Counted from the first letter of the stretch, positions 45,788 through 55,567 are shown. The stretch: 64,000 nucleotides of DNA from Neobacillus sp. PS3-12 (GCF_030915385.1 NZ_CP133268.1:4066001-4130000), one strand, 5' to 3'. The notes: generated by a model from the letters alone, not told the origin. Translations and numbers: made by a program.

Positions 45788-46071
45788 TGTCTACTACTAC
45801 ATTAGAGGAAAAACAATTTTTAATTCGGTTTCGTTGTGATACAAAATCACATTTAACTATACTCGATCAAGATATTTGTGCAACAAAATGCCCTGATAAA
45901 CTCTGCACATTATTCTGCCCAGGAGAAGTATATAAATGGGAAGGATCTCGGATGCAAGTAGGTTATGAAGGTTGTCATGAATGCGGCAGCTGCCGGATCG
46001 GCTGTCCATATCAGAATATTAAGTGGGAATATCCTAAAGGCGGACACGGTGTCGTCTTCCGCCTCGCATAA
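45787..46071 (+). CDS. fixX: Ferredoxin-like protein FixX
   Basis: 94 residues. ATG 45787 overlaps the fixC stop. CHECGSCRIGCP carries one [4Fe-4S] cluster; upstream Cys residues (CATKCPDKLCTLFCPGE) are the remaining conserved block of FixX. It works with FixC as the iron-sulfur part of an ETF-QO split in two. Ended by a strong terminator. Confidence 0.93.
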   Translation: MSTTTLEEKQFLIRFRCDTKSHLTILDQDICATKCPDKLCTLFCPGEVYKWEGSRMQVGYEGCHECGSCRIGCPYQNIKWEYPKGGHGVVFRLA

Positions 46072-46072
46072 A

Positions 46073-46111
46073 AAAACAGGTGCTGTTCAATTGAACAGCA
46101 TCTGTTTTTTG
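46073..46111 (+). terminator. fixABCX terminator
   Basis: AAAACAGGTGCTGTTCAA / TTGAACAGCATCTGTTTT, a long near-perfect stem, then a T run. Confidence 0.93.
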
Positions 46112-46249
46112 GGTTGTGTAAAAAATCATTCTTGATTTTTTACCCCTGTTGAATGGAACGGAAGGATTTTTTTGGTTTGTACTATATGTATGTTTTTTCA
46201 CAATGAATTTTAAAAAAAGGAAAAGCAAAGGTGGATATTAGAAGAGGAT

Positions 46250-46603
46250 TTAGCTGATTTTCTCTAGAAGGTATGTGGAGAGGACTTCATCGTTTTTACT
46301 GCAATTTTCAAATTTCCGAGCCAGTTCAATTGCTTCATCCATGGATTGAACATATGGAGAAGTATAGAAAGCTTGATCCCACTCAAAAGACCCATTTATA
46401 TTTGAAGGATAAATCGATACTTTCCAATGATAATACTTATTCTGTTTAGGAATTACTTCCCCTTCCAAAGAAATCAGCCAATGGGTTACAGTTTCAGGAA
46501 GTGCGATTGAACATAATTTTAACTTAGGCAACAGGGACTGATCATTACGACCAATAGGTATTAATGCTTTAGGATAGAAATCTTCGTATATTGGGCAGGA
46601 CAA
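46250..46603 (-). CDS. Hypothetical protein (117 aa)
   Basis: Soluble, no signal peptide or membrane helix, with many aromatic residues (YYHWKVSIYPSNINGSFEWDQAFYTSPY). TTG start right behind AAGGAGGGG, a very strong ribosome site. I do not recognise the family. It lies between fixX and a hemerythrin gene and has its own promoter region; there is no operon partner on this strand. Confidence 0.65.
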   Translation of the reverse strand: MSCPIYEDFYPKALIPIGRNDQSLLPKLKLCSIALPETVTHWLISLEGEVIPKQNKYYHWKVSIYPSNINGSFEWDQAFYTSPYVQSMDEAIELARKFENCSKNDEVLSTYLLEKIS

Positions 46604-46819
46604 TAAGACCCCTCCTTAAATGATACTACTTATATTATATGAAATTATGAAAGTGATATTGTGTTGAAATATGTCTATTACATGAAATAATAAATATTTT
46701 CTAAATAAATGGGAAAACTTAGATGGATTGAAAGAAAATCATATTAGTGATAAAACTCACAACATTCATGGTATAGCACTTATATACTAAAGATATGTAA
46801 TGACGAGAGGTGAATGAAA

Positions 46820-47329
46820 ATGAATGGATTTCCAGGAATGCAGTCCGGTGAAATATCCCCAGGACTTGCCCAATTAAAGAGGGAACATGTTTCATTAAGA
46901 GATAAGCTTGCCGATTTATATACTTTGATAGAAAAGATTGAAAATGACATTGATGTTGAACAAACATTTGCTGTTTTAAAAAAGGGAGTTGTTACCTTTA
47001 AAGCGGAGCTCGATCCTCATTCAGAACGTGAGGAAAGTGTGTTATTTCCTATGCTGGGCGAATACATTGGAACTACCTCTGGTCCCATTGCCGTGATGGA
47101 ATATGAACATGAACAAGCCAAATCGTTTATTAAAGCTTTCCTTAAAGGTGCAGAAACAGAGACTATTTCATCTGAAAAAATAAAAAATTTAGCGGAATTG
47201 GTGAAAAATGCTCATAATATTTTAACAGAGCATTTTACTAAAGAAGAAAATGTGCTTTTTACAATGGCAGAGCGAATGTTATCTGATGAAGAAAAAGAGG
47301 AACTGTTCCGAAGAATACAAGAGATATAA
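46820..47329 (+). CDS. Hemerythrin HHE-domain protein
   Basis: 169 residues, mainly a four-helix HHE domain with the di-iron or oxygen/NO-binding His and Glu: LKREHVSL, DPHSEREESVLFPM, EYEHEQAK and LTEHFTKEENVLF. ATG 46820 gives 9-nt spacing to AGAGG; ATG 46814 in frame is only 3 nt from it. Such proteins store or sense oxygen, NO or iron. Convergent with an MFS gene, sharing its terminator. Confidence 0.85.
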   Translation: MNGFPGMQSGEISPGLAQLKREHVSLRDKLADLYTLIEKIENDIDVEQTFAVLKKGVVTFKAELDPHSEREESVLFPMLGEYIGTTSGPIAVMEYEHEQAKSFIKAFLKGAETETISSEKIKNLAELVKNAHNILTEHFTKEENVLFTMAERMLSDEEKEELFRRIQEI

Positions 47330-47370
47330 GCTAAAAGAGGATGGATTAGTTTCCATCCTCTTTTAGCTTA
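47328..47370. terminator. Bidirectional terminator
   Basis: AAGCTAAAAGAGGATGGA / TCCATCCTCTTTTAGCTT, an 18-bp perfect stem between two convergent stop codons. Confidence 0.92.
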
Positions 47371-48603
47371 TTCTTCATTCCACTCACTAATTGTTTTATC
47401 TGAAGGAAGCAGGAAGGCTGTTAAACCAATCAGCGGCAAGACTCCAATCGCCGAGATCATTGTTGGCAATCCGATTAGATCGGCAATCGTTCCCAATCCA
47501 ACTGAACCCACGGCACCCATTCCAAAAGCAAGACCAACCGTTAAACCTGACATTAAGCCTATTTTTCCCGGAACAAGCTCCTGTGCATAAACAACTGTTA
47601 CTGAAAAACTGGTCATTAAGATAAATCCTGTCAAGAGTAAAAAAATAAAGGCAACTACACTCGGCATAAATGGAAGAAGTAACGAAAATGGAAGGACAGC
47701 AAGCATTGAAAAGGAAATAATTCTTTTTTTCCCAAATCTGTCTGAAAGCGGGCCGCCAAAAAAGGTTCCAACAGCACCTGCAACAAGGAAGGCAAACAGG
47801 AAAAGCTGCGACTCTTTGATTGTCATTCCATATTGATGAATAGCATAAAAAGCATAGAAATTAGTCATTCCAGAGATATACCAGGATCGGGCAAAAATCA
47901 ACAAGAGGATCAATATTAATGCAGTCTTAACCCGTTTTCCAATCCCCTTATTATTTGTTTGCCTGGCGGATTTAGCCTTTACTGAATGTGAAGATAATCT
48001 TAGTTTTTGATTATACCAATTGGCAATATAGACTAGAAGAATAACCGCCAAGGCAGCGACAATTGAAAACCACGAAGCCCCTTTTTGCCCAAGTGGTACA
48101 AGAATTAAGGCTGTGATGAGAGGAGCTAAAGCCTGGCCAGTATTTCCACCTACTTGGTAGATGGATTGGGCCAGTCCTCTCCGCGTTCCAGACGCCATAT
48201 GGGCCACACGAGAGCCTTCGGGATGAAACACAGCAGAACCAATTCCAATAAAGACAACCGAAAAGACAACCCATGCAAAGCTGGGAGCAAAGGCAATTCC
48301 CAGGACTCCAATTAATGTCGCAGTGAGACCAATCGGCAGAGCGAATGGTTTTGGCTTGCGGTCAGTAAAGACTCCGATCAGTGGCTGCATGACGGAAGAA
48401 ACCATGTTTAAAGAAAACGCAATAACGCCTAACTGGGTATAAGATAGTCCCATTGATTTTTCTAAAATTGGAAACATAGCAGGAACTACTGCTTGAAGTG
48501 CATCATTTAATAAATGGCATATGCCGATAATAAAAAGAATTTTGTATATAGTGGCCCCAGATGTACCTGCTTTCTTAGCAGAGATGATCGCCTGTTGACT
48601 CAT
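47368..48603 (-). CDS. MFS transporter, fosmidomycin-resistance (Fsr) type
   Basis: 411 residues with 12 membrane helices in two halves. FSLNMVSSVMQPLIGVFTDRKPKPFALPIG is the Fsr-type loop 2-3, and HPEGSRVAHMASG with the GGNTGQALAPL helix is typical of Fsr/YfnC exporters. AAAGGGAGA precedes its ATG. It is divergent from an MhqR-like regulator, so quinone-type or drug-type stress could control it. Substrate unknown. Confidence 0.85.
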   Translation of the reverse strand: MSQQAIISAKKAGTSGATIYKILFIIGICHLLNDALQAVVPAMFPILEKSMGLSYTQLGVIAFSLNMVSSVMQPLIGVFTDRKPKPFALPIGLTATLIGVLGIAFAPSFAWVVFSVVFIGIGSAVFHPEGSRVAHMASGTRRGLAQSIYQVGGNTGQALAPLITALILVPLGQKGASWFSIVAALAVILLVYIANWYNQKLRLSSHSVKAKSARQTNNKGIGKRVKTALILILLLIFARSWYISGMTNFYAFYAIHQYGMTIKESQLFLFAFLVAGAVGTFFGGPLSDRFGKKRIISFSMLAVLPFSLLLPFMPSVVAFIFLLLTGFILMTSFSVTVVYAQELVPGKIGLMSGLTVGLAFGMGAVGSVGLGTIADLIGLPTMISAIGVLPLIGLTAFLLPSDKTISEWNEE

Positions 48604-48785
48604 AGCATTCTCCCTTTCTTGTTAACTATAAATATCTTACATAATTTTCATCAAAATGAGAATTAAAAATGTTTCTGATTACGAAATAATTTTAATTGCA
48701 TTAGAATGTGAAAATGTGATTTATTATGCTATTCACTTAAGGTTCATTGACAGTTGGACAGAAATTTTTTATAATAATTTTGAAA

Positions 48786-48793
48786 TCGAGATA
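48786..48793. promoter_or_regulatory. Possible MhqR half-site
   Basis: TCGAGATA between the MFS and MarR genes resembles half of the ATCTCGA-TCGAGAT palindrome known for B. subtilis MhqR. Only one half is seen. Confidence 0.3.
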
Positions 48794-48847
48794 TTAAAGA
48801 ATGAAATATGAGTATAAGAATAGATACTTTCTAAAAGGATGATTAGC

Positions 48848-49288
48848 ATGGAAAATGACTCTGTTTCTCAATCATTAAAATTATTCATTGTCCTTTCAAG
48901 AGCATATAAAGCTATCAATGAGCATGTAAATAAAATGATTCAAGCAAATGGATTAAATCCAACTGAGTTTGCCGTTTTAGAGCTTTTGTATCATAAAGGT
49001 GACGTTCCGTTGCAGCAAATTGGCGGAAAAATTTTGATTGCCAGCGGAAGTATAACCTATGTTGTTGATAAGTTAGAACAAAAGGGACTTTTAAAAAGAG
49101 TCGCTTGTCCAAATGATCGAAGGGTTACGTACGCCCAAATATCTGATGCAGGAAGACAATTTATTGAGGGAATTTTTCCTGATCATGCCAAAAGGATTAA
49201 TGATTTAATGTCCAGCTTAGATGAAAGTGAAAAAGAAGAAGCAATCAGGTTGTTAAAAAAATTGGGATTACCTGCAGGGAAATTTTAA
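48848..49288 (+). CDS. mhqR: MarR family regulator, MhqR-like
   Basis: 146 residues with a winged helix: GLNPTEFAVLELLYHKGDVPLQQIG, then the recognition helix IASGSITYVVDKLEQKGLL and the wing CPNDRRVTYAQIS. ATG 48848 follows AAAGG. In B. subtilis mhqR lies in the same neighbourhood (mhqR-motBA-clpE-ykvI) and senses quinones and diamide; here motAB are missing and pepF stands between. The mhqR name rests on this synteny plus family likeness. Confidence 0.7.
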   Translation: MENDSVSQSLKLFIVLSRAYKAINEHVNKMIQANGLNPTEFAVLELLYHKGDVPLQQIGGKILIASGSITYVVDKLEQKGLLKRVACPNDRRVTYAQISDAGRQFIEGIFPDHAKRINDLMSSLDESEKEEAIRLLKKLGLPAGKF

Positions 49289-49312
49289 TACGGCGTAAGC
49301 CGTATTTTTTTG
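49286..49312 (+). terminator. Terminator of the MarR gene
   Basis: AATACGGC / GCCGTATT with a 4-nt loop, then a T run. Confidence 0.9.
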
Positions 49313-49383
49313 CTAATAAGAAAGTATATAGTATAGAAGAGAACCGTATATAAACCAATTTAGCATAAAGGAGGAGATATACG

Positions 49384-51078
49384 ATGAGATTTGAGGATTA
49401 TACATATACAAGACCAAACTTAGATGAAGTAAAGAGACAATTTGAAGCGATGCTTGAGAAATTTAATGGAGCACATTCCATTGAAGAACAAAGTCAGGCG
49501 ATGAACGAAATTAACAGGATTAAAAACGACCTTGGAACAATGTTTAATCTTTGTTCAATCCGTCATTCCATTAATACCGAAGACGAATTTTATAAAACAG
49601 AACAGGATTATATGGATGAGTTAGATCCGGAAATAGAGGGTCTGACAACAAAATATTATCAAGCACTGGTACAATCTAGATTTCGCCAGGAACTGGAGGA
49701 AAAATGGGGAACGCAGCTTTTTGACCTGGCGGAAAGTCAATTGAAAACATTCAAACCTGAGGTTATTCCATTACTGCAAAAGGAAAATCGATTATCTACC
49801 GAATATACGAAACTGATTGCCTCAGCCAAAATTGCCTTTGAAGGGGAGGAAAGGACACTTGCGCAATTAGAACCTTTTACTCAAGCAAATGATCGAGGAA
49901 TGCGAAAGCGGGCAAGCGTTGCAAAATTCAACTTTTTAGCCGAACACCAAGGAGAGCTTGATCGAATTTATGATGAGTTAGTTAAAGTTCGAACAGAAAT
50001 TGCTCAGAAACTTGGGTTTAAAAATTTCGTTGAACTTGGTTATCATCGAATGATGAGGACAGATTATAATGCTGAAATGGTGGCCAAGTACAGAAAACAA
50101 ATAAAGGACTTTATCGTTCCAATTGCCACAAAACTAAAAGAACGCCAAAAAGTGAGAATTGGTGTTGCACAGTTAAAATATTATGATGAAGGTTTTAATT
50201 TTTCAACAGGAAATCCTGCTCCAAAGGGAAGTCCAGAGTGGATTATTGAAAATGGGCAAAGAATGTATGAAGAACTTTCACAAGAAACGGGTGAGTTTTT
50301 TCGCTACATGCAGGATCACCATTTAATGGATCTGATTGCTAAAAAAGGAAAAGCTGGCGGCGGGTATTGTACCTATATAGAAAATTATAAATCTCCATTT
50401 ATCTTTTCAAACTTTAATGGGACATCAGGGGATATTGATGTATTGACCCATGAAGCTGGCCATGCCTTTCAGGTCTATTCCAGTCGTTCTTTTGAAATTC
50501 CTGAATATTTATGGCCGACCTATGAGGCGTGTGAAATCCACTCGATGAGTATGGAGTTTTTTACATGGCCCTGGATGGAGTTATTTTATAAGGAAGAGGC
50601 AGATAAATACAGGTTTGCCCATTTAAGTGATGCGTTATTATTTTTACCATACGGGGTTTCAGTGGATGAATTCCAGCACTGGGTCTATGAAAATCCGAGC
50701 GCAACACCTAAGGAGCGGAATCTTAAGTGGCGGGAAATCGAGAAAAAGTATTTGCCACATCGTGATTATGATGGAAATGAATATTTGGAGAATGGGTGTT
50801 TTTGGCAAAAACAAGGTCATATTTTTAACGATCCGTTTTATTATATCGATTATACCCTGGCACAAATATGTGCTTTTCAATTTTGGAAGCGGTCTAGAGA
50901 AAACCACCGCGAAGCCTGGAAAGATTACATGGATTTATGTAAGTTAGGCGGCAGTATGTCATTTTTAAAGCTGGTCGAGGCGGCCCATTTGCTTTCTCCC
51001 TTTGAAGATGGCTGTGTGGAATCAGTTGTTGGTGAAATTGAAACTTGGTTAAATTCAGTAGAGGATAAGAGCTTATAA
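49384..51078 (+). CDS. M3 family oligoendopeptidase (PepF type)
   Basis: Cytoplasmic zinc metallopeptidase of 564 residues that degrades short peptides. The zinc motif is in DVLTHEAGHAFQVYSS (HExxH), with the third ligand Glu in YEACEIHSMSMEFFTWPWMELF. Full length for the M3B oligoendopeptidase subgroup. AAAGGAGGAGA precedes ATG 49384. Single gene with its own terminator; paralogue of the better-known PepF/YjbG. Confidence 0.92.
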   Translation: MRFEDYTYTRPNLDEVKRQFEAMLEKFNGAHSIEEQSQAMNEINRIKNDLGTMFNLCSIRHSINTEDEFYKTEQDYMDELDPEIEGLTTKYYQALVQSRFRQELEEKWGTQLFDLAESQLKTFKPEVIPLLQKENRLSTEYTKLIASAKIAFEGEERTLAQLEPFTQANDRGMRKRASVAKFNFLAEHQGELDRIYDELVKVRTEIAQKLGFKNFVELGYHRMMRTDYNAEMVAKYRKQIKDFIVPIATKLKERQKVRIGVAQLKYYDEGFNFSTGNPAPKGSPEWIIENGQRMYEELSQETGEFFRYMQDHHLMDLIAKKGKAGGGYCTYIENYKSPFIFSNFNGTSGDIDVLTHEAGHAFQVYSSRSFEIPEYLWPTYEACEIHSMSMEFFTWPWMELFYKEEADKYRFAHLSDALLFLPYGVSVDEFQHWVYENPSATPKERNLKWREIEKKYLPHRDYDGNEYLENGCFWQKQGHIFNDPFYYIDYTLAQICAFQFWKRSRENHREAWKDYMDLCKLGGSMSFLKLVEAAHLLSPFEDGCVESVVGEIETWLNSVEDKSL

Positions 51079-51080
51079 AA

Positions 51081-51115
51081 AAGAAAAGCGAAGCCGAGTG
51101 GCTTCGCTTTTCTTA
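51081..51115. terminator. Bidirectional terminator between pepF-like gene and clpE
   Basis: AAGAAAAGCGAAGCC / GGCTTCGCTTTTCTT, a 15-bp perfect stem with a 4-nt loop. Confidence 0.92.
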
Positions 51116-53269
51116 TCAAACTGTTATAGTTTCTGTTATTACCTTCAATTCACCATCAGCAACGACAGCTGAAATTTGCTTTACGCCAGGTTCATCAAGA
51201 ATAAAATCAGCAATTTTATCTTCTAATTGTTCTTGAATCACTCTGCGAAGCGGTCGTGCTCCAAACATTGGATTGTAGCCAAGTGCGGCCAATTGTTCTT
51301 TTGCCTCCTGGGTAATTGTTAATTCGATGTTCTGCTCTGTTATTGTTTCTTGCAATTCAGCAATCATCAAATCAACAATTTTTAGGATATGCAATTTCTC
51401 AAGAGATTTAAATTCAATGATACTATCAAAACGATTTAAAAATTCAGGCTTAAAGAAACTTCCAAGTGAATCAAGAATGCTTGCTTCAGCAGTATTTTCA
51501 CTTTGTCCAAAACCGACATGAATTGCTTTTTGTACCACACCGGCATTACTTGTCATGATAATCACGGTGTCTTTAAAGCTTACAGTCCTGCCCTGAGAGT
51601 CTGTTAGGCGGCCATCCTCCATTATCTGTAAGAACATATGCTGTACATCTGGATGGGCTTTTTCAATTTCATCCAATAGGATAATGCTATATGGATTGTG
51701 ACGTACCTTTTCAGTCAATTGGCCTGCTTCCTCGTGACCAACATAGCCAGGAGGTGAACCAATTAATTTAGAGACACTGTGTTTTTCCATATATTCACTC
51801 ATATCTAAGCGAATCATTGTATCCTTAGAGCCAAATAACTCTTCTGCAAGTGTTTTCGTTAACTCCGTTTTACCTACCCCTGTAGGTCCTACAAATAAGA
51901 AGGTACCAATTGGACGATGCTTTGATTTTAACCCTGCGCGACTCCTTCTAATGGCTTTAGCCACTTTTTTAACAGCATCTTCTTGGCCTATAACTTTTTG
52001 ATTCATGTTTTCTTCTAAATGCTTCATTTTATTTTGCTCTTCATCTTGAAGCTTACCAACGGGTATCCCAGTTTTTTGTTCGATGATTTCTTGAATATGG
52101 GAAACTTCTACAACTGGTCTTTCTGATTTAGAGGTTTTATTGAGAGCTTTTTCAAGTTTAGCCTCTTCATCGCGAAGCACTGCTGCTTTTTCATAGTCTT
52201 CATTTTTTAAAGCGGCATCTTTATCGTTCTGAATTTCTTTGAGTCGTGCTTCGATTTGGTCTGAATTTTTATATTCGGATGAAAGGTTAAGCTTTGATCC
52301 TGCTTCATCAAGTAAATCGATCGCTTTATCAGGTAAGAAACGGTCTTGAATATAGCGGTGTGATAATTGCACACAAGCTTTAACTGCTTCATCAGAATAT
52401 TTTACTTCATGGAATTCTTCGTACTTTGGTCTAATTCCTTTTAGAATTTCGATCGCAGCTTCTGGTGTCGGTTCTAGCACATGTACAGGCTGGAAGCGGC
52501 GTTCCAATGCTGCGTCTTTTTCAATATGACGATATTCTTTTAAAGTTGTAGCACCAATTAACTGTAATTCTCCTCTAGCCAATGCCGGTTTGAGAATGTT
52601 ACCAGCATCCATTGAGCCTTCAGCAGAACCTGCACCTACAAGTAAGTGAATTTCGTCAATGAATAGAATGATGTTTTTACGCTTTTGTAATTCTGCAATT
52701 AACTGTTTCATTCTTTCTTCAAATTGACCTCGTATTCCTGTGTTGGCTACAAGCGATGCAACATCAAGTAAATACACTTCTTTATTTCGTAGTTTTCCAG
52801 GAACCTCTCCATTTATAATACGGAGAGCAAGCCCTTCGGCAATCGCTGTTTTACCAACACCAGGTTCTCCGATTAAGACAGGATTGTTTTTATTTCTGCG
52901 ATTTAAGATTTCGATTATCTGTTTAACTTCTTTTTCTCGGCCGATTACAGGATCAATTAGACCTGTTTTGGCTAAATTAGTTAAATTTCTTCCAAAGTGA
53001 TCGAGGAATCCGCCGCTATTATTTTTCCCTTGAGTCACTTGGCTTTGTTGAGCAAATCCATCGTGACTGATCGGATCTTGTTTAGCTGCGAATAAATCCT
53101 CAAATGGGAATTTTGAAAAGGAACTCATTACTGGTCCAAAACCAGCACCAATTGCTTTCTTTTGTTTTTCATAACATTCATGACAAAGAACTAATTCTTG
53201 TTGATTTCCATTTATATTCATTCTAAGGTGAAGATTTGCATGGTTTTGTTTACACATTTGACAGAGCAT
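51116..53269 (-). CDS. clpE: ATP-dependent Clp protease ATP-binding subunit ClpE
   Basis: 717-residue HSP100 unfoldase (699 in B. subtilis) that feeds ClpP under heat shock. The N-terminal zinc finger (CxxC at residues 3-6 and CHEC near residue 29), in place of the ClpC N domain, marks ClpE. First AAA domain: [13 protein letters not shown] and [17 protein letters not shown]-type coiled middle region ([19 protein letters not shown]) follows; second AAA domain: [12 protein letters not shown] and [14 protein letters not shown]. The promoter carries two CtsR boxes, one between -35 and -10. ATG behind GAGGAGG. Confidence 0.95.
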   Translation of the reverse strand: MLCQMCKQNHANLHLRMNINGNQQELVLCHECYEKQKKAIGAGFGPVMSSFSKFPFEDLFAAKQDPISHDGFAQQSQVTQGKNNSGGFLDHFGRNLTNLAKTGLIDPVIGREKEVKQIIEILNRRNKNNPVLIGEPGVGKTAIAEGLALRIINGEVPGKLRNKEVYLLDVASLVANTGIRGQFEERMKQLIAELQKRKNIILFIDEIHLLVGAGSAEGSMDAGNILKPALARGELQLIGATTLKEYRHIEKDAALERRFQPVHVLEPTPEAAIEILKGIRPKYEEFHEVKYSDEAVKACVQLSHRYIQDRFLPDKAIDLLDEAGSKLNLSSEYKNSDQIEARLKEIQNDKDAALKNEDYEKAAVLRDEEAKLEKALNKTSKSERPVVEVSHIQEIIEQKTGIPVGKLQDEEQNKMKHLEENMNQKVIGQEDAVKKVAKAIRRSRAGLKSKHRPIGTFLFVGPTGVGKTELTKTLAEELFGSKDTMIRLDMSEYMEKHSVSKLIGSPPGYVGHEEAGQLTEKVRHNPYSIILLDEIEKAHPDVQHMFLQIMEDGRLTDSQGRTVSFKDTVIIMTSNAGVVQKAIHVGFGQSENTAEASILDSLGSFFKPEFLNRFDSIIEFKSLEKLHILKIVDLMIAELQETITEQNIELTITQEAKEQLAALGYNPMFGARPLRRVIQEQLEDKIADFILDEPGVKQISAVVADGELKVITETITV

Positions 53270-53319
53270 AAAGAAAACCTCCTCTATTTAAGTAACATAA
53301 AATTTAAGGTTAGTTTGAC

Positions 53320-53375
53320 TTTGACTAACTTTGACCTTATGCCATTAGTATACTCTGACCTTTTTTGACTTTCAA
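53320..53375 (-). promoter_or_regulatory. clpE promoter with two CtsR operators
   Basis: On the minus strand: TTGAAA (53375-53370), 17-nt spacer, TATACT (53352-53347), a near-consensus sigma-A promoter. AGTCAAAAAAGGTCAGA (53370-53354) fills the spacer and GGTCAAAGTTAGTCAAA (53336-53320) covers the transcript start. Both fit the CtsR heptad repeat RGTCAAANANRGTCAAA, the first with one change in its second heptad. Confidence 0.87.
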
Positions 53376-53482
53376 GGGTTTTACAAACGAAATTTTTTCC
53401 AGATACCAAAATATTAGACATGTTTTTAAATGCTCGTCATTGTTTGTCCTTTGTCTCATATATTGGTAAGGAGGAGGGAAAA

Positions 53483-54535
53483 ATGGTGGACAAGAATTGG
53501 GCTGCAGCTTTTCAAATTGCGGCGGTCTACGTTGGTACAGTAGTTGGAGCTGGATTTGCTACTGGAAAAGAGATCGTCGAGTTTTTTTCAAGATTTGGCC
53601 TTTTAGGCTTTTTCAGCATCTTAATGAGCGGCTACCTCCTTGTATATATGGGTTCTAAATTAATGAGAATGGCAGCAAGAATAAAGGCAAGATCCTATCA
53701 AGAATTTAATGAATATTTATTTGGTAAATGGGCAGGTAAAGGGATCAACATTTTAATGCTTATCATGCTGATAGGAGTGAGCGCCGTTATGCTGGCAGGT
53801 GCAGGTGCAGTATTTAAAGAACAACTAGGATTATCGAAAAATATGGGAGTGTTTTTAACCATATTTTTATCTATATTTGTGATGCTTGTCGGAATGAAGG
53901 GGCTTTTTGCAGTTAATACATTTGTTGTCCCATTAATGATTTCCTTTAGTCTCATGCTAATGGGGCTTTCCGTTACATCTCCGCATTTTATCGATCAATT
54001 ATTCATCATTCCTGAAGTTAATCATAGCTGGAAAATGGTATTGTCGCCTTTTTCATATACAGCCTTTAATCTTGCTCTTGCACAGGCAGTCCTCGTTCCT
54101 GTGGCAACGGAAATTAACGATGATTGGACAATCAAATGGGGAGGAATTCTTGGGGGTGCGGCCTTAACGGTTATCTTAATTTCAAGCCATTTTACTTTAA
54201 TCATGCTTCCCGAATTAGAAAAATATGAGATCCCGATGGCTTTTATTATGAAAAATTTGGCCCCTGGGTTTCATTGGCTTTATGTCATGGTGATTTATGG
54301 GGAGATTTTTACATCCGTAATTGGAAATGTCTTTGGAATTGAACGGCAGTTAAAACAAATGCTAAACATTCCTACAGCAGCATCGATAACTGCAATTTTT
54401 GTTCTTTCCTATTTATTAAGCCTTTTTGATTATGGAAGACTCCTTTCCTATTTATATCCGTTGTTCGGCAATGTTAGTTTATTGTTTATTGTGCTACTTT
54501 GGATCAAACCACTCTCAGAAAATAAAAGAAGGTAA
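53483..54535 (+). CDS. ykvI: YkvI family membrane transporter
   Basis: 350 residues, about ten membrane helices, with the APC-type start FQIAAVYVGTVVGAGFATGKEIVEFF. ATG 53483 follows TAAGGAGGAGG; the frame upstream to 53420 has no ribosome site. B. subtilis YkvI (347 aa) also lies next to clpE. Probable amino-acid-type secondary carrier with unknown substrate. Confidence 0.87.
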   Translation: MVDKNWAAAFQIAAVYVGTVVGAGFATGKEIVEFFSRFGLLGFFSILMSGYLLVYMGSKLMRMAARIKARSYQEFNEYLFGKWAGKGINILMLIMLIGVSAVMLAGAGAVFKEQLGLSKNMGVFLTIFLSIFVMLVGMKGLFAVNTFVVPLMISFSLMLMGLSVTSPHFIDQLFIIPEVNHSWKMVLSPFSYTAFNLALAQAVLVPVATEINDDWTIKWGGILGGAALTVILISSHFTLIMLPELEKYEIPMAFIMKNLAPGFHWLYVMVIYGEIFTSVIGNVFGIERQLKQMLNIPTAASITAIFVLSYLLSLFDYGRLLSYLYPLFGNVSLLFIVLLWIKPLSENKRR

Positions 54536-54541
54536 GTATAC

Positions 54542-54578
54542 AAAAAAGTACCTGTTCGTTTGAACAGATACTTTTTTT
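54542..54578. terminator. Bidirectional terminator
   Basis: AAAAAAGTACCTGTTC / GAACAGATACTTTTTTT between convergent ykvI and CPBP genes; the stop of the latter lies at its right end. Confidence 0.87.
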
Positions 54579-55189
54579 ACTTTAATGGAAGAATAATAAA
54601 TAGCATGATATCAAAAACGATGTGAGAAACAATCACTAACGGCATGCTTTTCTTCCAATAATAAAGGCTTCCCCAAACAATACCGGAAAGGAAGGCTCCT
54701 AAAATTAACATAAAACTTTCCGGAATAAACGTGTACAGAGGCATAAAGAATAGCACCGTATATAATTGCAACCTTTGGTTTAAAAAAGCTCAACAAACGT
54801 TTTTGAACAAACCCACGCCAAAAAATTTCTTCTCCCGGACCAGCTACTAAAATAAGGGCAAAGAACTCCCAATATAATGAAGGACCATACCACCAATAAA
54901 GCTTGTGAATATCGCGCTGAAATCCTAGTTGAAGGAAACCGACACCGTGATATCCAATCCAAAAAAGACCATATAAAAGCAAACCAGATAGGACTCCCCA
55001 TCCGAGATAAGAAAACAATCCTTTCTGATCATCTACATCTACTTGAAGGATTGCATAAGTGATTAAAAGTAATAAGGAACCCGTGTATATATACCAGAAG
55101 ATACCCTCATCTGAAAAACTAAAGAAGAGCAGCAGATGAGAAAAAATTATGGCAAGCAACAGTCGAAGATCGACAGTGCGCAACTTCAT
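54577..55189 (-). pseudogene. CPBP family intramembrane metalloprotease with one frameshift
   Basis: Two frames join to one CPBP (Abi/CAAX) protein of about 200 residues. The first frame, from ATG 55189, has motif 1 GPGEEIFWRGF and motif 2 YASVHVY. It then runs out of frame into FRSLPFRYCLGK. The second frame (stop 54577) holds motif 3, VSHIVFDIMLF. Removing one A of the AAAA run at 54712-54715 (T on the coding strand) restores GKFMLILGAFLSG. All catalytic residues are present once joined, so a base-call error is as likely as a pseudogene. Confidence 0.78.
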
Positions 55190-55330
55190 TTCTTTCGCTC
55201 CTTTCAAAGTAAAACCAAAAATAATTTTAACAAAAATATAACAGCTTGGGAAATGTAATTTATCACTTGTAATTAATAAGACTGCTATTAATTGAAAATG
55301 CTAATGAAAGAAATGAAAGGAGGAAAGAAA

Positions 55331-55450
55331 ATGAGCAAATCCAAAAGCCAGCAAGAGAGGGAATGGACAGTACGAAAGCAGGATCAAAACCCACATGGCA
55401 AAATTAAATCACTTAAAGAGATATCAAAAGAAATGGGAAACGAAAAATAA
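55331..55450 (+). CDS. Small basic protein (39 aa), DUF6254-like
   Basis: MSKSKSQQEREW followed by TVRKQDQNPHGKIKSLKEI: the QNPHGK core matches a family of 35-40-residue Bacillus proteins that I recall as DUF6254. AAAGGAGGAAAG precedes ATG 55331. Function unknown. Confidence 0.7.
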   Translation: MSKSKSQQEREWTVRKQDQNPHGKIKSLKEISKEMGNEK

Positions 55451-55529
55451 TTACTGCTTAATAAAAACTGTGCCCCCCATCATTCAAGGTGTGGGGCATA
55501 ATGATACAAAAGAAAAAATTAAACAAATA

Positions 55530-55552
55530 AAAAGCAGCCATATGGCCGCTAG
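55530..55552 (-). terminator. ykvS terminator
   Basis: AGCAGCCATATGGCCGCT with one mismatch, followed on the minus strand by TTTTTATTT. Confidence 0.6.
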
Positions 55553-55567
55553 ACAAATTCTCTCTAT

